The notes: generated by a model from the letters alone, not told the origin. A stretch of DNA of 21,837 nucleotides from Candidatus Falkowbacteria bacterium CG10_big_fil_rev_8_21_14_0_10_43_10 (GCA_002773655.1 PFAR01000001.1:1-21837); one strand, 5' to 3'; counted from the stretch's first letter, positions 7,625-14,352 are shown. Numbers and translations are program-made.

Positions 7625-7643
7625 AGCTAATGTTCATTTTCAA
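7615..7643 (-). promoter_or_regulatory. promoter of the FkbM methyltransferase gene
   Basis: On the minus strand -35 TTGAAA (7643-7638), a 17-nt spacer, and -10 TATCAT (7620-7615). Transcription would begin near 7608, only 13 nt before the ATG at 7594. Its -10 shares two bases with the -10 of the plus-strand promoter, so the two cannot be occupied at the same time. Confidence 0.5.
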
Positions 7644-7656
7644 TAAGATTCATGCG

Positions 7657-7676
7657 GCAGAGCAGAGCAGAGCAGA
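7657..7676 (+). repeat. four perfect tandem GCAGA units in the transporter leader
   Basis: GCAGA is repeated four times without interruption. It sits inside the predicted 5' untranslated region and runs straight into the Shine-Dalgarno AAAGGA of the transporter gene. Short tandem arrays at such positions can change copy number by slippage. Confidence 0.8.
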
Positions 7677-7688
7677 AAGGATTATCTG

Positions 7689-8639
7689 ATGAGTAATCTG
7701 ACCATACTTTACATTCTTACTCTTACTTCCGCGCTGATAGCCGGCGCGAAGAATGTGCTCATAAAGAGGATGTTCATTGCCAAGGCCCATGAGCATGTCA
7801 TCGGGTTTTGGACAAACCTAGGAGTGGCTTTTATCTGTTATGCCGGAGGAATTTACATTTATGGCATCCCAGACATCCGCCCGGGCTTTTGGCTGCCCTT
7901 TTTCATCACCGCTTTCCTGAATATTTTTATAATATATTTGGGTCATATGAAAGCGATGAAATTTGAAGACGCTTCTATTACTGCCCCATTAGGAACCGTT
8001 TCACCGGTGATTGTCATTCTTACGGCCTATATAATCGTCGGCCAGATTCCTACTTTCTGGGGGAAAATCGGCATCGTTCTATTCGCCTTAGGGACTTATG
8101 TTCTGCAGTTAAAAGGCGCGGAGGTTCAATTGCCGAATTGGATGCTGGCTGTTCTTCCAGCTAAGATTCAGCCGCAGGTTGTTTTCTTCCTCGGCCCTTG
8201 GCTGCGGATTGCTAAAAGCAAAGGGGCGCGGTTGGCCCTGTTTGGAGCCCTTTTATCAGCCGTCAGTATTAATTATGATTGGCTGGCCATAAAACAGACA
8301 GATCCGCTTTTCTTCACCGCTTCTGGCTTTCTGGTGGTAGCCCTCGCTGTCTTAATTAAATCCGTTATCAGCGGCGAGTGGCAGGAAATTCCGGCAGAAA
8401 AAAAGGCGCAATCTACTAAAGCGCTGGCTATCGGGATTTTTTGGGGAGTCGGCTGCGGACTAACCAATACAGCATTTTGGTACGGAATCGTGCCTTACGT
8501 CAGCTCTTTGCGCCGGTCCCAAATATTATTTACAGTGATTCTCGCTTATTTTTTCCTGAAGCAGGAGCGGGGATTTATCGCCATCCGCCTGATCGCCGCC
8601 GCTATCATCACGGCCGGCGCCATCCTAATCGCTTTTTAA
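7689..8639 (+). CDS. EamA/DMT-superfamily membrane transporter
   Basis: 316 residues with about ten hydrophobic segments in two similar halves (about 1-140 and 180-316), the drug/metabolite transporter arrangement. The first half ends with APLGTVSPVIVILTAYIIVGQIPTFWGKIGIVLFALGTYVLQLKG. The second ends with the matching SLRRSQILFTVILAYFFLKQERGFIAIRLIAAAIITAGAILIAF. The x-x-E-x-G/R turn before the last helix is typical of EamA domains. A soluble loop of about 45 residues joins the halves. The gene has its own promoter, a good Shine-Dalgarno and its own terminator, so it is a monocistronic unit of opposite strand inside the sugar region. Export of a metabolite, or flipping of a small lipid-linked sugar as in ArnE/ArnF-like members, would fit. 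The substrate is unknown. Confidence 0.88.
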   Translation: MSNLTILYILTLTSALIAGAKNVLIKRMFIAKAHEHVIGFWTNLGVAFICYAGGIYIYGIPDIRPGFWLPFFITAFLNIFIIYLGHMKAMKFEDASITAPLGTVSPVIVILTAYIIVGQIPTFWGKIGIVLFALGTYVLQLKGAEVQLPNWMLAVLPAKIQPQVVFFLGPWLRIAKSKGARLALFGALLSAVSINYDWLAIKQTDPLFFTASGFLVVALAVLIKSVISGEWQEIPAEKKAQSTKALAIGIFWGVGCGLTNTAFWYGIVPYVSSLRRSQILFTVILAYFFLKQERGFIAIRLIAAAIITAGAILIAF

Positions 8640-8643
8640 ACAC

Positions 8644-8674
8644 ATTCTCGCATATCAAACGCGAGAATTTTTTT
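8644..8674 (+). terminator. intrinsic terminator of the transporter gene
   Basis: ATTCTCGC (8644-8651) pairs with GCGAGAAT (8661-8668) across a 9-nt loop and is followed by a run of T to 8674. It begins 5 nt after the stop codon. Confidence 0.85.
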
Positions 8675-8706
8675 ATTTTATAATATTAATGTTTTGTTGA
8701 AATATT

Positions 8707-9927
8707 TTATTTCTTTGTTAAATACTCTCTCACAATGTCGGCGACTCTTTTCGCGTTATTACCATCCGCCTGATAATTCTTTTCCATTTTTTCTTTCAAC
8801 GAATGATTTAACGGGCTTTTTTGGTCTAATAATTGAGGTAAAATTTCAATCAATTCATCCATATTGTCAATTCCTACGCTGGCGCCAAGCTTTACCGGCA
8901 CTAACGGCAATTCAATATCTTCAGGAATCCTAAAATTATGATCCGTAATATGCGCGGTCGGTTTGCGGCGATAAATTCCTTTTAATCCCTCGGTTGACCA
9001 GGTGGTCAAGACGACATCGGAAGCGGCTCCAATTTCATCTGTCGTAAATTCGTCCGTATCAATAATCTTAATACCTGCTTCAACGAATATCTGTTTGTAC
9101 GTTTCATAGCTAGTGTTATCTCGGGGATGCCGCCGAAAAATAAAATAAAAATCATCTCCTAATTTTTTTAACGCTTCCGCCATTTTTTTTATTTTTGCCG
9201 GTTCATCCTTTGTTGACATAAAAGAAACCAATTTATCCTCCGGCGACAGATTTAATTTCTGCCTGACTTCTTGGGATATTTTTTTCGTGTCTTCATGGGC
9301 GAATTTATCAAATGCCGGCTGGCCGGTTATTTCAATCCTGCTTTCCAAATCAGGGAATCTCTTAACTATCAGCTCTTTGGCGCCTTCATCCATAACGCAT
9401 ATTTTTTCCGGCAGGGGCAAATCCCTCTTTTTTAATTCTGCTAAAAAGTCCGGCGTATTCAAATAATAATCTTCAACTAAAATTTTGGGCGCTTCCGGGA
9501 AAGTCGCGGTTACATAGCTGTCAATGCCCGTTTCGCAGGACCGGTCCATTAAAATAACATCCGGCGTGCCGATGACATTATCCGCTTCCAAAACCATGCC
9601 TGGGGGAGTAATATCTTTAGTTAAAAAATTTTTTTGGACGATCTCTTGAGCGCGCCCGTCGGCTATAATATCAATTTGCATTTCCTCATCGCCAGCCAAT
9701 TCTTTTAATACCGGCGTTAACGCGCTGCCGCTGCCCGGATCGCGCGCCGCGACCAAAAGTTTTTTTTCGTTTTCGGTTGCCGCCCCCTCCCGCTGAAGGC
9801 GAAGAATCTTCGTTTCAAATAAGTCCGGCCTTCCCTCAATATTTGGTATTCTCTTTTGATAATCGGCAGCCTCTTTTGCCAATCGTTTTTGCGCTTCCGG
9901 AGAAAACGCTTCAAATTTTTTGGTCAT
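8707..9927 (-). CDS. GT-B-fold protein, specificity unknown (glycosyltransferase/2-epimerase-like)
   Basis: 406 residues. After an N-terminal charged helical stretch (about 1-60), a Rossmann-like half begins at LLVAARDPGSGSALTPVLKEL and continues to ILVEDYYLNTPDFL. The second half contains the inter-domain element IEITGQPAFDKF, then KLVSFMST, FYFIFRRHPRD (the RHPRD motif seen in GT-B and 2-epimerase folds), and GAASDVVLTTWSTEGLKGIYRRKPTAHI, the nucleotide-binding loop. That order matches the GT-B superfamily shared by UDP-GlcNAc 2-epimerases, CDP-glycerol transferases and LpxB-like enzymes. I cannot assign it to one family. The start is 4 nt after the stop of the GT4 gene, so the two are one unit. 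Confidence 0.7.
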   Translation of the reverse strand: MTKKFEAFSPEAQKRLAKEAADYQKRIPNIEGRPDLFETKILRLQREGAATENEKKLLVAARDPGSGSALTPVLKELAGDEEMQIDIIADGRAQEIVQKNFLTKDITPPGMVLEADNVIGTPDVILMDRSCETGIDSYVTATFPEAPKILVEDYYLNTPDFLAELKKRDLPLPEKICVMDEGAKELIVKRFPDLESRIEITGQPAFDKFAHEDTKKISQEVRQKLNLSPEDKLVSFMSTKDEPAKIKKMAEALKKLGDDFYFIFRRHPRDNTSYETYKQIFVEAGIKIIDTDEFTTDEIGAASDVVLTTWSTEGLKGIYRRKPTAHITDHNFRIPEDIELPLVPVKLGASVGIDNMDELIEILPQLLDQKSPLNHSLKEKMEKNYQADGNNAKRVADIVREYLTKK

Positions 9928-9931
9928 ACAT

Positions 9932-11125
9932 TTATAATATATTATTTAACCCCTGCCGTATAATCTCATTTATTTTATCCCGTGAGAATATTTTATTACA
10001 TAACTCCAATGAACCTTTAGACAATCTTTTTCTTAATTCTATGTCTTGCAACTTCATAATCTGTTCCGCGTACTCCTCGGCTGATTTTGCCAGTAGCAGG
10101 TGCTCGCCAGCGCTAAACGGATAACCGGCCAGACCACGCGGCGAAGTTACGGTCGGAATTCCCAGGCAGAGCGGCTCAAAAATTTTCTGCTGCATGCCCG
10201 CGCCAAGAAGAGACGGAATTACCGCGATATCCATTTCGGCTAAAAATTGCTGTAAATTTTCCACAAACCCTTCGGCTTTTACATTGCCCACGCAATGTCG
10301 CTGTAAATCCTCCGGCAATTTCTTGCCCAGGATGTGAAGTACAAACTTTCCCGGCGCTTTCTTTTCTAAAACCGGCGCCACTTCTTTTATCGCAAACTCT
10401 GCCCCTTTTCTGATGTGCGGCACGGAGTACCCCGCTCCCATAAAAAATAAATGGAGCACATCTCTATTTAAAATCACACGCTCGCGTTTTACCAGGCCCG
10501 GCAGACTGCGCAGGGGCAAAGTGGCAATTCTTTTTGCTCCCATTCGCCTGTATATCTTTTCTTCCTTGGGCGTAATCGCGAAAATAAAGTCGCTTTTCCG
10601 CACGGTGATAATTTCGCTGATTAATTTCGGCGCGAATTTAATTAAATTCATTAAACTAAAACCGTCTTCCTGTAAAAAATGGACCGGCTCAAAATTTATG
10701 GAGCGGGTAATTACCGGAATTTTCTTCCGCTTGAATATTTTGTATAACGGCCATAAATATGTGTAATCAAACCACACCGCGTCCGGCCGCCATTCTTCCG
10801 TAATTTCTTTTACTTTATTTTGTATGTCCAAAGAAAAATACTCTGCCGCCGCCCCATCCCAATATTCCGGATTAATAAGCTTCTTTAATTTTAAACTTAA
10901 ATTTCTGGCAAAAAAAGAATAAGGCAGCAGATCCGCATTAATATCATGCTCCGCACACCATCTTTTTATCTCCTCTTTGTCCTGCCAGTCAAAAACCTTG
11001 GCTATAATCCGAATATCATTGCCCAACCGCTTTAACTGCGTAATTCCGGCCAGCCGCTCCTGTTCGCAGGCGCCGGCGGCGGGAAGGGGAAATTTTGGGG
11101 TAATTACCAGTATTTTTTTATTCAT
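9932..11125 (-). CDS. GT4-family glycosyltransferase
   Basis: 397 residues with GT-B organisation. The N-terminal domain starts KKILVITPKFPLPAAGACEQERLAGITQLKRLG, a sugar-acceptor loop typical of GT4 (the 'P.P..GG..R' region). The C-terminal domain has VLHLFFMGAGYSVPHIRKG, LHILGKKLPEDL, VKAEGFVENLQQFLAEMDIAVIPSLLGAGMQQKIFEPLCLGIPTVTSPRGLAG. This last is the G-x-x-x-K-x-x-E-x(7)-P donor-binding stretch, as in the StpL/TuaH-like group. A good AAGGA Shine-Dalgarno precedes the ATG. It is the first gene of a two-gene unit with the GT-B protein and is probably cytoplasmic at the membrane face. The donor and acceptor are not deducible. Confidence 0.85.
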   Translation of the reverse strand: MNKKILVITPKFPLPAAGACEQERLAGITQLKRLGNDIRIIAKVFDWQDKEEIKRWCAEHDINADLLPYSFFARNLSLKLKKLINPEYWDGAAAEYFSLDIQNKVKEITEEWRPDAVWFDYTYLWPLYKIFKRKKIPVITRSINFEPVHFLQEDGFSLMNLIKFAPKLISEIITVRKSDFIFAITPKEEKIYRRMGAKRIATLPLRSLPGLVKRERVILNRDVLHLFFMGAGYSVPHIRKGAEFAIKEVAPVLEKKAPGKFVLHILGKKLPEDLQRHCVGNVKAEGFVENLQQFLAEMDIAVIPSLLGAGMQQKIFEPLCLGIPTVTSPRGLAGYPFSAGEHLLLAKSAEEYAEQIMKLQDIELRKRLSKGSLELCNKIFSRDKINEIIRQGLNNIL

Positions 11126-11162
11126 AATTTCCTTAAATATAACCTATTTCCGCTAAAAAAGC

Positions 11163-11187
11163 AAAAAAACGCCGGCTGACTTGGCGG
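11163..11187 (-). terminator. probable intrinsic terminator of the GIY-YIG gene
   Basis: On the minus strand CGCC (11186-11183) pairs with GGCG (11173-11170), with an optional inner GCC/GGC pairing, followed by seven T (11169-11163). The stem is short, so strength is uncertain. Confidence 0.5.
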
Positions 11188-11193
11188 TAAATT

Positions 11194-11433
11194 TTATTTT
11201 ATCATTTTAAACTTTTCCGCTCGAGATAATCGTTTTATTCTTAACTCTTCTTTCAAGGCTCTGGACTTATTTTTTTGTGCAGTTGAATATACTAACTTCA
11301 CCGGACGCCGGCCTCTGGTATATTTAGCACCTAAAGCAGAGCTATTATGCTCCTTTACTCGCCTGCTTAAATCAATAGTAACTCCAGTATAAAAAGTCTT
11401 GTTTTTGCATTGTAGAATATATACCTGCCACAT
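11194..11433 (-). CDS. GIY-YIG nuclease-superfamily small protein (UPF0213/YhbQ type)
   Basis: 79 residues, the usual size for the stand-alone GIY-YIG domain. WQVYILQC corresponds to the G/VYI strand and FYTGVTIDLSRRVKEHNS to the YIG motif with the catalytic Arg (R in LSRRV) and the H/N. AKYTRGRRPVKLVY and the KEELRIKRLSRAEKFKMI helix complete the fold. The first Y of 'GIY' is Y5 and 'YIG' reads YTG here. These short proteins are common in Patescibacteria and their in vivo role is unclear. Structure-specific DNA cleavage is inferred from the family. Its start codon immediately follows the stop of a 27-residue membrane ORF. Confidence 0.88.
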   Translation of the reverse strand: MWQVYILQCKNKTFYTGVTIDLSRRVKEHNSSALGAKYTRGRRPVKLVYSTAQKNKSRALKEELRIKRLSRAEKFKMIK

Positions 11434-11517
11434 TTATTTCTTTTTATCCTCTCTCGCGCCCATAATTACCGCGATAATAACGGCAGCAACAATTATTATA
11501 ATTACGCCTATCATCAT
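11434..11517 (-). CDS. 27-residue single-helix membrane peptide (candidate)
   Basis: An open frame of 27 codons starts with two ATG codons and reads MMIGVIIIIVAAVIIAV, then IMGAREDKKK. A 19-residue uninterrupted hydrophobic helix is followed by a charged, lysine-rich tail, the layout of a bona fide small membrane protein with its C-terminus in the cytoplasm. The TAA stop directly abuts the GIY-YIG ATG (TAAATG), so coupled translation is possible. No Shine-Dalgarno is visible before it, and an Ile/Val-rich reading of AT-rich DNA could occur by chance. It is therefore listed as plausible, not established. Confidence 0.42.
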   Translation of the reverse strand: MMIGVIIIIVAAVIIAVIMGAREDKKK

Positions 11518-11562
11518 ATTTTTTAAGTTAATTTTTTATCCGCAATTTTATCATACCATAAA

Positions 11563-11601
11563 TTGACAACTCATACTCTATTAAATAGAATAAAATAGAG
11601 T
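11563..11601 (+). promoter_or_regulatory. strong promoter with an inverted repeat around the -10
   Basis: -35 TTGACA (11563-11568), a 17-nt spacer and -10 TAGAAT (11586-11591), the closest match to the housekeeping consensus in the window. An inverted repeat ACTCTATT (11575-11582) / AATAGAGT (11594-11601) brackets the -10 with an 11-nt centre, so a bound dimeric repressor would block the promoter. The transcript would start near 11598 and enter the ORF at 11638. Confidence 0.7.
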
Positions 11602-11637
11602 AATATTCGATCTTTTTTTTAGAAAGGGACGAGGGTT

Positions 11638-11907
11638 ATGAAAGAGACAAACAGAAAAAAAGAAAAAACGGATCTGCCAGATAAAAACCACGTTTTCCCC
11701 CTTAGCGAAGAGGAAATAGACGCCGCGATTGGAAAATTTTTAGAAGAAGAATCGCGCGGCGGAAGCGATGGCGGTTGCATCGCCAGTTTAACAAATATGT
11801 TCTCTGGCATAAAACAGCGCAGGCGCTGGGATTATCCAAAGATGCTCTCCGTCGGTTGGACTGGATTATCTATTATTATAAACAAGCAAACAAAAACGCC
11901 TCGCTAA
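11638..11907 (+). pseudogene. short ORF disrupted or overlapped by the transposase gene
   Basis: The frame starts at an ATG behind a strong Shine-Dalgarno (AGGGACGAGG, about 11624-11633) and the best promoter in the window. The first 46 residues are charged (MKETNRKKEKTDLPDK, then LSEEEIDAAIGKFLEEE, ending GGSDGG) and look like genuine protein. From about 11775 on, the transposase frame (-1 relative to this one) carries recognisable transposase sequence and this frame becomes a shadow of it. The simplest reading is that a host gene was cut by the insertion of the element at about 11770-11790 and continues out of frame to 11907. Alternatives are a genuine upstream ORF of the element or a -1 frameshift fusion. 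I found no convincing slippery heptamer. I do not recognise the N-terminal part. Confidence 0.45.
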
Positions 11908-12788
11908 CCTGCCGCCACTTCCATCTTCACCGCTCTCAATGGTATTATTGGTTTAAACGGTTTGATGAGCGCAATCTGCGGACATTGGCGGATAACGACC
12001 GCGCTCCTAAACATACTCGACAAAAGGAATATACGCCACTCCAATATGAACGAATTGTTAAATTGCGTAAACAGCATTTACGCTGCGGAAAAACCAAACT
12101 CCATATCCTCTACCGGCAACTATATCCCGTTGATGCCAATATTAGCGAATGGAAAGTGCAATGTATTATTCAGTCAGCTGGATTATATTACAACGCTCAA
12201 AAACAAGGGAAAATCAACCGGAAACGAAAACGGGCTAATGTTAAGAAGCGCATTACTGAATTGAAACAAAAACCAAAACTCGGCTATTTAATCTGTTTGG
12301 ACAGTATTGTCAGATATTGGTGCGGCAAAAAACGCTATATCCTCACCGCCATAGACAAACACGCTAAAATCGCTTTTGCCCGCATGTATAACAGTCACAG
12401 TTTTTTAACCGCTGAGGACTTCCTGAACCGATTGCACTATCTTTTAGACGGACAAATCCAGAATATTCAAACCGACAACGACAGCGAGTTTCAGAAACAT
12501 TTTGAACGGGGATGCCGGAAACTGAAATTAGACAGATACTATTCCCGTGTCAGAACTCCCAAAGACAACGGCAGCAATGAGCGGTTTAATCGGACGTTGC
12601 AGGAGGAATTCATTGCCTTTGGCAATATGACTAATGACACGATACTATTCAATCAGAAACTAGCTGACTGGCTGGTGGAATACAACTATCATCGTCCTCA
12701 TCAATCCTTAGATTATTTATCACCCATACAGTTCGCACAGAAATACGGACGAGTGTCCGAAATGTGGTCATCTAGCACACATACTTGA
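11775..12788 (+). CDS. IS481-like DDE transposase
   Basis: 337 residues counted from a TTG at 11775. No ATG exists further upstream in frame, and the frame is closed by a TAG at 11703. The N-terminal part has the helix-turn-helix pair typical of IS481 proteins (SLTCRHFHLHRSQWYYWFKR, then LADNDRAPKH). The integrase core shows LICLDSIVRY (D176), IQTDNDSEF (D234) and NERFNRTLQEEF (E269), with 34 residues between the second Asp and Glu (DD-34/35-E). The end YNYHRPHQSLDYLSPIQFAQK is the standard rve C-terminal signature. The catalytic triad is intact, so activity is possible. The start is uncertain: transcription may rely on the promoter at 11563-11591. Confidence 0.88.
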   Translation: MHRQFNKYVLWHKTAQALGLSKDALRRLDWIIYYYKQANKNASLTCRHFHLHRSQWYYWFKRFDERNLRTLADNDRAPKHTRQKEYTPLQYERIVKLRKQHLRCGKTKLHILYRQLYPVDANISEWKVQCIIQSAGLYYNAQKQGKINRKRKRANVKKRITELKQKPKLGYLICLDSIVRYWCGKKRYILTAIDKHAKIAFARMYNSHSFLTAEDFLNRLHYLLDGQIQNIQTDNDSEFQKHFERGCRKLKLDRYYSRVRTPKDNGSNERFNRTLQEEFIAFGNMTNDTILFNQKLADWLVEYNYHRPHQSLDYLSPIQFAQKYGRVSEMWSSSTHT

Positions 12789-12835
12789 TTTTTTATAACA
12801 AATGTGGTAAAAAGAAAAATCGCTTTAGCGATACA
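11776..12835 (+). mobile_element. IS481-like insertion sequence (ends tentative)
   Basis: The transposase gene defines the element. The only candidate ends I can see are TGCATCGCCAG (11776-11786) and, read on the minus strand from 12835, TGTATCGCTAA: 8 of 11 positions agree and both begin with TG. No clear target-site duplication flanks them, and the left end would begin inside the presumed start codon. Treat the boundaries as a guess. Confidence 0.35.
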
Positions 12836-12863
12836 TTCTGTTCTTTTGTGAGGGAATTTTATC

Positions 12864-13901
12864 ATGAATAAAGAGAGGAATGCAAGATGTAAAAAGTGCG
12901 GAAAAAAAATGAAAGACTGCGAAGGCCATGTCCCCAAATGGGCTTTCTGGCTAGGGGGAGTTATGCTTTTGCTTATCATGCTTTCCGTCATTTTCTATGT
13001 TCATCACCTATGGCACACGCAAGAGAGACGGGAGATAAAAACGCAGGGCAATAAGCTTTTCGCGGATTATTTAGCCTTGCATTCCGCGCCGGACAAATGG
13101 TGGGTGTATTCCTATTCGCCGCAAGAACCCAAGATGGAGACAGTCAATAAACTGCGCGCGCAGCGGGATCTTTTAGAGGGTTTTTTGCGGGACTATAAAA
13201 ACTCGCGTCCGCCGCTAAGCAGCGAGATTGCGGAAAAATTTTCTAAAATCTTCGTTTCTATATTCTACCAGGGAATATCGCATTCGATAGGGCTTGCCAG
13301 CGAAAAATTTCTGTCGGAAAACAGCGGATTTGAAGTTTGTTTCATTCCTTGGAAACAGCTGGAAAAATTCTCTTTCCCGAGCAAACTCTACTACCGCGAT
13401 GACTGGAACGCGGTAATGATTGCCGCTCTGGAATGGCCCAGACCGATTTTCGCCGGGCTGGTATTCCATGAATTGGGGCATGCCCTGCGCTTTGGCCAAG
13501 AGGCTCCCGGAGCGAAGGCTCCGCAAAACTCCGATGAATGGGTGGCTGAAGAGACAACTATGCATGACTTAGAGTCGTCGGTTATTAACGCCTCGACCAA
13601 CGAAAAGTTCTTTAGCTTTATCGACGCTTTTCTGGCCAAGGCCGGTGGGGAAAATTTTGCCGAAGTGATCTCTCTTCTGTCAGCTGATAATTTGCGCCAG
13701 CTTGACGAAATTTGCGAAGCGCGAAACTGCGGCCAAGAAGCGGCGGATATTATTTTAGGCCAGTATCTATTTTCTTTCGGCTCGAGGCTGATTGACAAAA
13801 CTTTGCCGGAAAAAAATCGTCTGGCGGAAAAAATAAGGCTGTATCGTTTTCTGCGGACATGGCCCGAAACTCTTGTTTCGGGTTTTTTTATTTTCTTTTA
13901 A
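12864..13901 (+). CDS. membrane-anchored zinc metallopeptidase-like protein with N-terminal Cys/His cluster
   Basis: 345 residues behind a Shine-Dalgarno GAGGGA (12850-12855). Residues 9-22 carry C9-x2-C12-x6-C19-x2-H22, a small zinc-ribbon-like cluster. One transmembrane helix follows at about 26-48 (WAFWLGGVMLLLIMLSVIFYV). The large remaining domain should be extracytoplasmic if the N-terminus is inside. Residues 200-210 read VFHELGHALRF: HELGH (202-206) is a gluzincin-type HExxH. WVAEETTMHDLES (226-238) offers a Glu third ligand about 23 residues on. I do not recognise the family beyond that. The last 14 residues are translated through the gene's own terminator hairpin, so the native C-terminus may have been altered. 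Confidence 0.72.
   Translation: MNKERNARCKKCGKKMKDCEGHVPKWAFWLGGVMLLLIMLSVIFYVHHLWHTQERREIKTQGNKLFADYLALHSAPDKWWVYSYSPQEPKMETVNKLRAQRDLLEGFLRDYKNSRPPLSSEIAEKFSKIFVSIFYQGISHSIGLASEKFLSENSGFEVCFIPWKQLEKFSFPSKLYYRDDWNAVMIAALEWPRPIFAGLVFHELGHALRFGQEAPGAKAPQNSDEWVAEETTMHDLESSVINASTNEKFFSFIDAFLAKAGGENFAEVISLLSADNLRQLDEICEARNCGQEAADIILGQYLFSFGSRLIDKTLPEKNRLAEKIRLYRFLRTWPETLVSGFFIFF
13863..13889 (+). terminator. intrinsic terminator inside the 3' end of the metallopeptidase ORF
   Basis: CCCGAAAC (13863-13870), loop TCTT, GTTTCGGG (13875-13882), then seven T. This is a perfect 8-bp stem and a strong terminator. It lies before the stop at 13901, so the open frame runs through it. Confidence 0.9.
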
Positions 13902-13922
13902 AGCCCCCCCTAAGAAAAAAAT

Positions 13923-13945
13923 CAAAAAAAATCCTAAGGCAGGAT
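13923..13945 (-). terminator. intrinsic terminator downstream of the htpX remnant
   Basis: On the minus strand ATCCT (13945-13941), loop GCCTT, AGGAT (13935-13931), then a run of T (13930-13924). It faces the plus-strand terminator at 13863-13889, as expected between convergent genes. Confidence 0.65.
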
Positions 13946-13990
13946 GAACCTTTCTCAGGATAAAACGCAAAGGAACGACATCGGACGGCC

Positions 13991-14284
13991 CTAATCTTCG
14001 AGCGCGCGCAGGGCGGCTAGCCGCTTTTCCGGCGCCGGGTGGGTGGCGAAAACATCGGACGGCTCCGGGTCGGCCGTGCACATAAACCCTAAAGCCGCGC
14101 CAGCTGATTCCGAACCGATTCCCGGGTTGCTCATAATTTTTTCCAGCGCGCTGATTAGCGGCCGGGATGCTCCGACGGTTTTCGCCGCCGCGTCAGCCGC
14201 GTACTCGCGCTGGCGGGAGACAAACATCTGCAATACATAGCCGAGAATTCTCCCGACCACATAAAGCAGAATGCCGACTCCCAA
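13991..14284 (-). pseudogene. htpX: 3' remnant of an HtpX/M48-family membrane metalloprotease gene
   Basis: 97 codons that match only the C-terminal third of HtpX: a hydrophobic helix (GVGILLYVVGRILGYVLQMFV), then SRQREYAADAAAK, with the third zinc ligand E27 and D31 of the ExxxD motif. ISALEKI and FATHPAPEKRLAALR (HtpX proteins end with 'F[SA]THPPxxxRIxxL') follow. The HExxH and the first membrane helices are missing. In frame, a TGA lies just upstream (about 14291), and then comes the terminator of the next gene. The break is therefore sharp, at about 14285. GC content is well above that of the flanking sugar genes. It faces left and ends in its own terminator (13923-13945). Not functional as a protease. 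Confidence 0.82.
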
Positions 14285-14294
14285 CTTTTGTCAA

Positions 14295-14320
14295 TAAAAA
14301 AAGGAGAAAATTCTTTCTCC
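14295..14320 (-). terminator. intrinsic terminator of the TIM-barrel isomerase gene
   Basis: On the minus strand GGAGAAA (14320-14314), loop GAAT, TTTCTCC (14309-14303), then eight T (14302-14295). It lies 33 nt past the stop of the isomerase gene and directly abuts the htpX break. Confidence 0.85.
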
Positions 14321-14352
14321 TATTAAACAACGCGCGGTAAAAACGCTGTTCG

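Noticed and set aside
11638..11800. Double-glycine-like leader (LSEEEIDAAIGKFLEEESRGG) suggesting a RiPP/bacteriocin precursor
   Set aside because: The sequence after the GG coincides with the transposase frame, and no maturation or ABC-peptidase gene lies nearby. The resemblance is superficial.
11789..12803. 8-bp direct repeat TAACAAAT (11789-11796 and 12796-12803) as target-site duplication of the IS
   Set aside because: The left copy would leave the N-terminal transposase residues and any start codon outside the element. The motif is AT-rich and could be chance.
13215..13798. Long minus-strand frames opposite the metallopeptidase gene
   Set aside because: They have no family motifs, no ribosome-binding sites and overlap each other. 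They are shadows of the plus-strand gene.
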